Below, one piece after another: positions 4,971 through 8,436 of a DNA stretch of 8,436 nucleotides. A program made the position numbers and the translations under genes. Source of the DNA: an uncultured bacterium (GTDB taxonomy: Bacteria; Patescibacteriota; Saccharimonadia; Saccharimonadales; Saccharimonadaceae); NCBI GenBank assembly GCA_937872185.1, contig CALMQN010000070.1, forward strand, positions 1 through 8,436, written 5' to 3'. The notes beneath the pieces were generated by a model. It saw only the letters and a list, made by a program, of their open reading frames with translations. It was not told the DNA's origin and searched no databases. Every line of letters begins with the position of its first letter. Position 1 is the first letter of the stretch.

Positions 4971-5567
4971 ATGAAACCGCTTAGTTTAAGCAAACCACAC
5001 GTCATTGTGATGGTGGGAATCCCTGGTTCAGGGAAATCTTTTTTTGCAGAGCATTTTGCAGACACATTTAGCGCCCCTTATGTCAGTATCGATCGACTGC
5101 GCGCTGAGCTTTTTAATGATCCGACATTTGACGCAAACGAAAACGAGATCATTGATCGAGTCAGTGATTATATGTTGGACGAACTGTATAAATCGCAGCG
5201 CACTATCGTGCTTGACGTTGCAACCGGGGCACGTACTGAACGCCAAGATATCGTTAAAAAGGCACACGGCGCAGGATACGAACCTTTATTTGTATGGGTG
5301 CAAACTGAGTCTGTTGCTGCTAGACAACGTGCAACCAAACGAGCGAAAGGCAAAACCAGCCTAACGAGTGAGCAGTTTGATGCTGCCGTTCGACATTTTA
5401 CGCCACCAAACGCCAGTGAACGCGCGGTCGTCATCAGCGGTAAGCATACGTATGCAAGTCAATTAAAAATTGTGCTAAAACGCCTTGTCGAACCCCGTGC
5501 AGACATGATCGATGGGCGACCAGCTGCACCGCGGCCCACTGACGGCCGTCACATAGCGGTTCGGTAG
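4971..5567 (+). CDS. P-loop kinase-like ATP-binding protein (AAA_33 type)
   Basis: A 198-residue protein with a textbook Walker A motif, GIPGSGKS (residues 16-23), after a hydrophobic strand. YVSIDRLRAELF (37-48) matches the position of the substrate-binding Asp-Arg segment in the AAA_33/zeta-like/polynucleotide-kinase group. TIVLDVATGARTERQ (78-92) is the Walker-B-like strand with Asp82 and the following basic helix. PLFVWVQTE (105-113) followed by RQRATKRAKGK (118-128) resembles the lid with its phosphate-binding arginines. It probably phosphorylates a small molecule, nucleic acid end or sugar, but the substrate is not readable. The ATG at 4971 is chosen over the one at 4932, which would overlap the FKBP start codon and include the -10 box. 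The C-terminal 20 residues are Pro/Arg-rich and probably disordered. It is the first gene of an operon with the metallopeptidase, nine bases downstream. Confidence 0.9.
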   Translation: MKPLSLSKPHVIVMVGIPGSGKSFFAEHFADTFSAPYVSIDRLRAELFNDPTFDANENEIIDRVSDYMLDELYKSQRTIVLDVATGARTERQDIVKKAHGAGYEPLFVWVQTESVAARQRATKRAKGKTSLTSEQFDAAVRHFTPPNASERAVVISGKHTYASQLKIVLKRLVEPRADMIDGRPAAPRPTDGRHIAVR

Positions 5568-5576
5568 GGACACATC

Positions 5577-6266
5577 ATGCCGATCATTCACGACGAAGAA
5601 TTTGGCAAAATAACGATTCGTCGCAGTGCGCGCGCCAGCCAGGTGCGTGTGCGTGTTGCACCCGACGGGACGCTGCGCGCATCGTTGCCGTTATATGCAC
5701 CGACGTTTCTTGTTAAGCGGTTATTAAAATCGTCACGTGACGAACTGCGTGCCATCCTGGCGCAAGCACAGCCCACCGAGCGCTACGAGGACGGCATGCG
5801 CATTGGTAAAAGCCATGCGCTGATAGTCCGATCGGCAGCGACGCTGAAGGTATCCCGGCACGGGCAGCAAATCATTGTGCAGCTGCCACCTGACATGTCG
5901 CTGGACGACGTGAATGTTGCACGTGACATTCGTGATGTGGTCATTGCCGCACTGCGCGTTGAAGCAAAAAGTTATTTGCCAAAGCGTCTGGCGTTTTTGG
6001 CAAACAAATACGGATTTGCGTACGAAAAAGTACGATTTTCGCATGCCAGCGGACGATGGGGAAGTTGTAGCAGCACCGGAACAATCAGCCTGAACATCGC
6101 ACTGATGAAGCTGCCCTTTGAACTAATCGATTATGTCATTATTCACGAACTGGCACATACGCGGTTTATGAACCACAGTGAAGATTTTTGGGCGCTCGTA
6201 TCTAAGGGGGATCCCGAGTACCGCGCGCATCGCCGAAGTCTGAAACAAGAAAACCCATCGATCTAA
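5577..6266 (+). CDS. YgjP/DUF45-type zinc metallopeptidase
   Basis: A 229-residue protein of the YgjP-like (PF01863, M48-related) family. The zinc site is HELAH (190-194): His190 and His194 bind zinc and Glu191 is the catalytic base. The third ligand is expected at His200 in NHSEDFW, which follows as in the family. The other family hallmark, GRWGSCSSTGTISLN (159-173), is present before the active site. Length and domain order are typical, with an N-terminal beta-rich region containing the basic motif IRRSARASQVRVRV. There is no signal peptide, so it should act in the cytoplasm. Known relatives are often found beside restriction or housekeeping genes; their substrate is not well established. 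TAGGGA (5565-5570), which overlaps the stop codon of the P-loop gene, is the ribosome binding site six bases before the ATG, so translation of the two genes is likely coupled. Confidence 0.95.
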   Translation: MPIIHDEEFGKITIRRSARASQVRVRVAPDGTLRASLPLYAPTFLVKRLLKSSRDELRAILAQAQPTERYEDGMRIGKSHALIVRSAATLKVSRHGQQIIVQLPPDMSLDDVNVARDIRDVVIAALRVEAKSYLPKRLAFLANKYGFAYEKVRFSHASGRWGSCSSTGTISLNIALMKLPFELIDYVIIHELAHTRFMNHSEDFWALVSKGDPEYRAHRRSLKQENPSI

Positions 6267-6278
6267 TCCGCCATCATG

Positions 6279-6284
6279 TATAAT
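6279..6284 (+). promoter_or_regulatory. -10 box of the histidine kinase gene
   Basis: A perfect TATAAT sits 12 bases after the metallopeptidase stop and 10 bases before the kinase ATG. No ribosome binding site lies between them. The kinase therefore probably has its own leaderless or very short-leader transcript. Confidence 0.55.
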
Positions 6285-6294
6285 TAAGCACAAG

Positions 6295-7923
6295 ATGTAT
6301 AAGGGTGGATCCAGTTACACTGCCAGGTCAGCGAAAATTATTCGTTATGCGGGGTTGTTGGTCCCTTTTATTCTGGTTATTTATGGCCTGGGCATTCAAT
6401 CACGATTGATTGATTCGACCCATTATTTTGGCGATGTCAGCTTTTTTGCGATATCAATTTGGTGGATCATCATCAGTGTCGTTCAATTTTTAACGCCCAG
6501 TAAGACAAAGCGCGATTCTGCAATGCGTCTGATCGCATACCACCTGCTGGCCGGCGCTTATCTGCTGTTTGTGTCGGGTATATCAACACCATTTGTGGCG
6601 TTTTGGATATTACTGTTGCTGGCATCAAACACGTACTTTTCGCGTAACGGGCTGAACCTGAGCGTCCTGTGGTTCATTGTGGTTGTCGCGATTGATGTGT
6701 ATTTTTGGTATGACAGCGATCTTAGCGTGGTGGCGTTCGACCTTATCACCCTGGTCGCTATTATCTTAAGTGGGTACGTCACACTTAGTATTTCGCGTGC
6801 GCAAGAAGTCGATCGGACGGCACTATCAAAAAGCAAAGAACAAGAATCGTTGCAGCGTGATCGCATTTTAACGATTGTTAATAATTTGGCCGATGCGATT
6901 TTAAGCACCGACAAAGACGGCATGATCCGCGTATATAACGCATCCAGTTTGAACCTGTTGGACACCAATGATAGTTTAAACGGCATGCACATCGATGAAG
7001 TCTTAAAACTTGTTGATCAGGCAGACAAAAAAGTCAGTTTGTTCGAAGAGTTGCAGCAAACCAAAAGCGCCGTCACGCGTGATGATTTGAATTATACGTT
7101 TGATGACGGCGAAGAAATTCGCCTGGAAGTAACGTATTCGCCGATTCGCAGCAGTTATAGCCGCACAAAGGGTGGCGAAACGCATGATGGATATATTGTG
7201 ATTATGCGCGACATTACCAAATCGAAAAGTCTGGAAGAAGAGCGAGATGAGTTTATTAGCGTCGTCAGTCACGAACTGCGTACGCCCATTACGATTGTCG
7301 AAGGAACGATATCGAATGTTCAGGTGATGATGAAGCACCCGGATCATACCAAACAAATGCTAAATGATGCCATTGATATGGCACATGACCAGATCGTGTA
7401 TTTGGCACACATGGTCAATGACCTTAGCACGTTGTCGCGTGCTGAACGCGGCGTGGCAGACAACGCCGAAGACATCGATGTCCGTGAAATGATTCACAAG
7501 CTGCACGACGAATACGGCAAAGAGGCAAGCGCTAAGGGGCTTCATTTAAACCTAGACCTGGGCGCAACATTAGGCCATGTCTTTGCCAGTCGTCTGTATT
7601 TAGAGGAAATGCTGCAAAACTTTATTACCAACGCGATTAAATACACCAAGACCGGTACGATAACAGTCACCGTTAAACAAAAGCTTGACGTAATGACCTT
7701 TGCTATTAAAGACACCGGCATTGGCATCAGCAAATCCGATCAAGCCAAGATTTTTCAAAAGTTTTATCGTAGCGAAGACTATCGGACGCGCGAGACCAGC
7801 GGAACGGGACTGGGGCTATACGTTGCTGCAAAATTGGCACATAAGATTGGGGCCAAGATTAAATTAACCAGCCGCCCAAACCACGGATCAACATTTAGCT
7901 TCACATTGCCTGTTACAAAGTAA
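6295..7923 (+). CDS. Membrane-bound PAS sensor histidine kinase
   Basis: A 542-residue sensor kinase. Six membrane helices fill the N-terminus (about 17-36, 47-67, 78-94, 99-112, 122-138 and 143-165). A charged linker, probably coiled coil (166-190), leads into a PAS domain (about 190-310; AILSTDKDGMIRVYNASSLNLL and IVIMRDIT are typical). The HisKA domain has its H box SHELRTPI with His326 as the phosphorylated residue. The ATPase domain has the N box (QNFITNAIKYT, Asn446), the G1 box DTGIGI (473-478), an F box near KIFQKFYRS and the G2 box GTGLGL (503-508), all intact, so the enzyme should be active. Signal and target are unknown: no response regulator lies on either side within the window. 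The multi-helix N-terminus without a large external domain suggests it senses the membrane or something within it. The ATG at 6295 follows TATAAT by 10 bases. Confidence 0.97.
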   Translation: MYKGGSSYTARSAKIIRYAGLLVPFILVIYGLGIQSRLIDSTHYFGDVSFFAISIWWIIISVVQFLTPSKTKRDSAMRLIAYHLLAGAYLLFVSGISTPFVAFWILLLLASNTYFSRNGLNLSVLWFIVVVAIDVYFWYDSDLSVVAFDLITLVAIILSGYVTLSISRAQEVDRTALSKSKEQESLQRDRILTIVNNLADAILSTDKDGMIRVYNASSLNLLDTNDSLNGMHIDEVLKLVDQADKKVSLFEELQQTKSAVTRDDLNYTFDDGEEIRLEVTYSPIRSSYSRTKGGETHDGYIVIMRDITKSKSLEEERDEFISVVSHELRTPITIVEGTISNVQVMMKHPDHTKQMLNDAIDMAHDQIVYLAHMVNDLSTLSRAERGVADNAEDIDVREMIHKLHDEYGKEASAKGLHLNLDLGATLGHVFASRLYLEEMLQNFITNAIKYTKTGTITVTVKQKLDVMTFAIKDTGIGISKSDQAKIFQKFYRSEDYRTRETSGTGLGLYVAAKLAHKIGAKIKLTSRPNHGSTFSFTLPVTK

Positions 7924-7936
7924 CTGCCCGATCCGA

Positions 7937-7942
7937 TATAGT
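7937..7942 (+). promoter_or_regulatory. -10 box of the nucleotidyltransferase gene
   Basis: TATAGT ends six bases before the ATG at 7949 and starts 13 bases after the kinase stop codon. No ribosome binding site is present. A short inverted repeat GTTAC/GTAAC (7912-7924) over the kinase stop codon lies where the -35 region would be. Confidence 0.5.
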
Positions 7943-7948
7943 CTGACA

Positions 7949-8436
7949 ATGAGCCACATTATTACTTCACAGGACGACATATCTAGAATTATCTACGAAG
8001 ACGAATGGATGATGCGCGTTCTGCGCGCAGCAGAAGAGATTAACTTACCTGATTGGTGGATCGGTGCTGGATTCTTGCGAAATAAGGTATGGGACTACCT
8101 ATCCGGTAACGTGAGCACGCCAACGTCCGACGTTGATCTGGTCTATTTCAACGCTAGCAATACAGCCGCGGAGTCGGACTGGTCATACGATGATATGACG
8201 AACAAGCGATATGCATTTGCTAACTGGCAAATCCGTAACCAGGCGCGAATGCACGTCATTAATGATTTCAAACCTTTTACGTCAACCATTGACGGTATCG
8301 AACACTGGGTTGAAACAGCGACATGCATTGCCGTACGACTTAATAATGGCTCGCTCGAATATATATTTTGTTACGGATCAGATGATCTGCTGGGCCTTAT
8401 CGCAAGGCCCACGCCGCTATTTTTATTTATGATTCG
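7949..8436 (+). CDS. DUF925 (PF06042) nucleotidyltransferase-like protein, C-terminus cut
   Basis: The frame is open from the ATG at 7949 to the right edge (162 codons), so the stop is outside. The PF06042 pattern is clear: DWWIGAGFLRNKVWDYLSG (35-53), the catalytic-type acidic pair in SDVDLVYF (60-67, Asp61 and Asp63), WQIRNQARMH (93-102), a PFTSTIDGIEHWVETATCIAVRL segment (109-131) and YGSDDLLGLIARP (142-154). The fold is that of the polymerase-beta-like nucleotidyltransferases. The family's substrate is not established to my knowledge, so the reaction is only inferred as nucleotide transfer to an unknown acceptor. Most of the conserved core is present; about 20-40 residues are probably missing. 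It starts 25 bases after the kinase gene but has its own -10 box, so membership of the same operon is uncertain. Confidence 0.93.
   Translation, partial: MSHIITSQDDISRIIYEDEWMMRVLRAAEEINLPDWWIGAGFLRNKVWDYLSGNVSTPTSDVDLVYFNASNTAAESDWSYDDMTNKRYAFANWQIRNQARMHVINDFKPFTSTIDGIEHWVETATCIAVRLNNGSLEYIFCYGSDDLLGLIARPTPLFLFMI

Noticed and set aside
4971..5567. Zeta-toxin half of a toxin-antitoxin system
   Set aside because: The fold group is related, but no small antitoxin gene lies next to it; the partners are an FKBP (divergent) and a metallopeptidase.
7912..7924. GTTAC/GTAAC inverted repeat over the kinase stop codon as an operator
   Set aside because: Only five bases per arm and partly coding; likely chance, so not listed as a feature of its own.
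1..8436. CRISPR array, tRNA, rRNA or insertion sequence
   Set aside because: No regularly spaced repeats, cloverleaf-like segments, rRNA-like stretches or transposase motifs were seen on either strand.

Overview
The window looks like chromosomal DNA of a small-genome bacterium, most likely a Patescibacteria/CPR lineage such as Saccharibacteria. That placement is inference: it rests on the mix of genes (many short orphans, a single-domain FKBP, a YgjP-like metallopeptidase, a lone histidine kinase), single-gene transcription units on alternating strands, and the apparent leaderless starts. TGA is used as a stop codon (4544-4546; on the minus strand 2980-2982), so the ordinary bacterial code applies and the TGA=Gly code of Gracilibacteria/Absconditabacteria is excluded.

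Layout from left to right. An alpha/beta hydrolase reads leftward off the edge (1-705, minus). An orphan of unknown function follows (851-1540, plus), converging on a six-helix membrane protein (1614-2153, minus). A second orphan (2355-2909, plus) ends in a strong terminator shared with a membrane-anchored extracytoplasmic protein (2980-3588, minus). A 58-codon small ORF (3731-3907, plus) has its own promoter, ribosome binding site and very strong terminator. Next come an unrecognised helical protein (3998-4546, plus) whose stop codon abuts that of a convergent FKBP-type prolyl isomerase (4547-4933, minus). Divergent from the FKBP gene lies a two-gene operon: a P-loop kinase-like protein (4971-5567) and a YgjP/M48-like zinc metallopeptidase (5577-6266). 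A membrane PAS histidine kinase without a partner regulator (6295-7923) and a DUF925/PF06042-type nucleotidyltransferase (7949 to the right edge) close the window. No intergenic stretch exceeds about 205 bases. I see no rRNA, tRNA, CRISPR array, transposase or integrase.

The most striking pattern is two kinds of gene start. Six genes (hydrolase, membrane protein, 3998 protein, P-loop protein, histidine kinase, nucleotidyltransferase) have a TATAAT-like -10 box only about 6-12 bases before the start codon and no Shine-Dalgarno sequence, which implies leaderless or nearly leaderless mRNAs. Three plus-strand orphans (851, 2355, 3731) instead have a two-part promoter, an untranslated leader with hairpins, a purine-rich ribosome binding site and a terminator. 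The two longer ones also use clearly GC-richer synonymous codons than their neighbours. They read like self-contained cassettes, either acquired or highly expressed, set among leaderless genes.

Functionally the window is a mixture: proline isomerisation, probable zinc proteolysis, signal sensing, a nucleotidyltransferase and a hydrolase. Apart from the P-loop/metallopeptidase operon, nothing shows that neighbouring genes work in one pathway.
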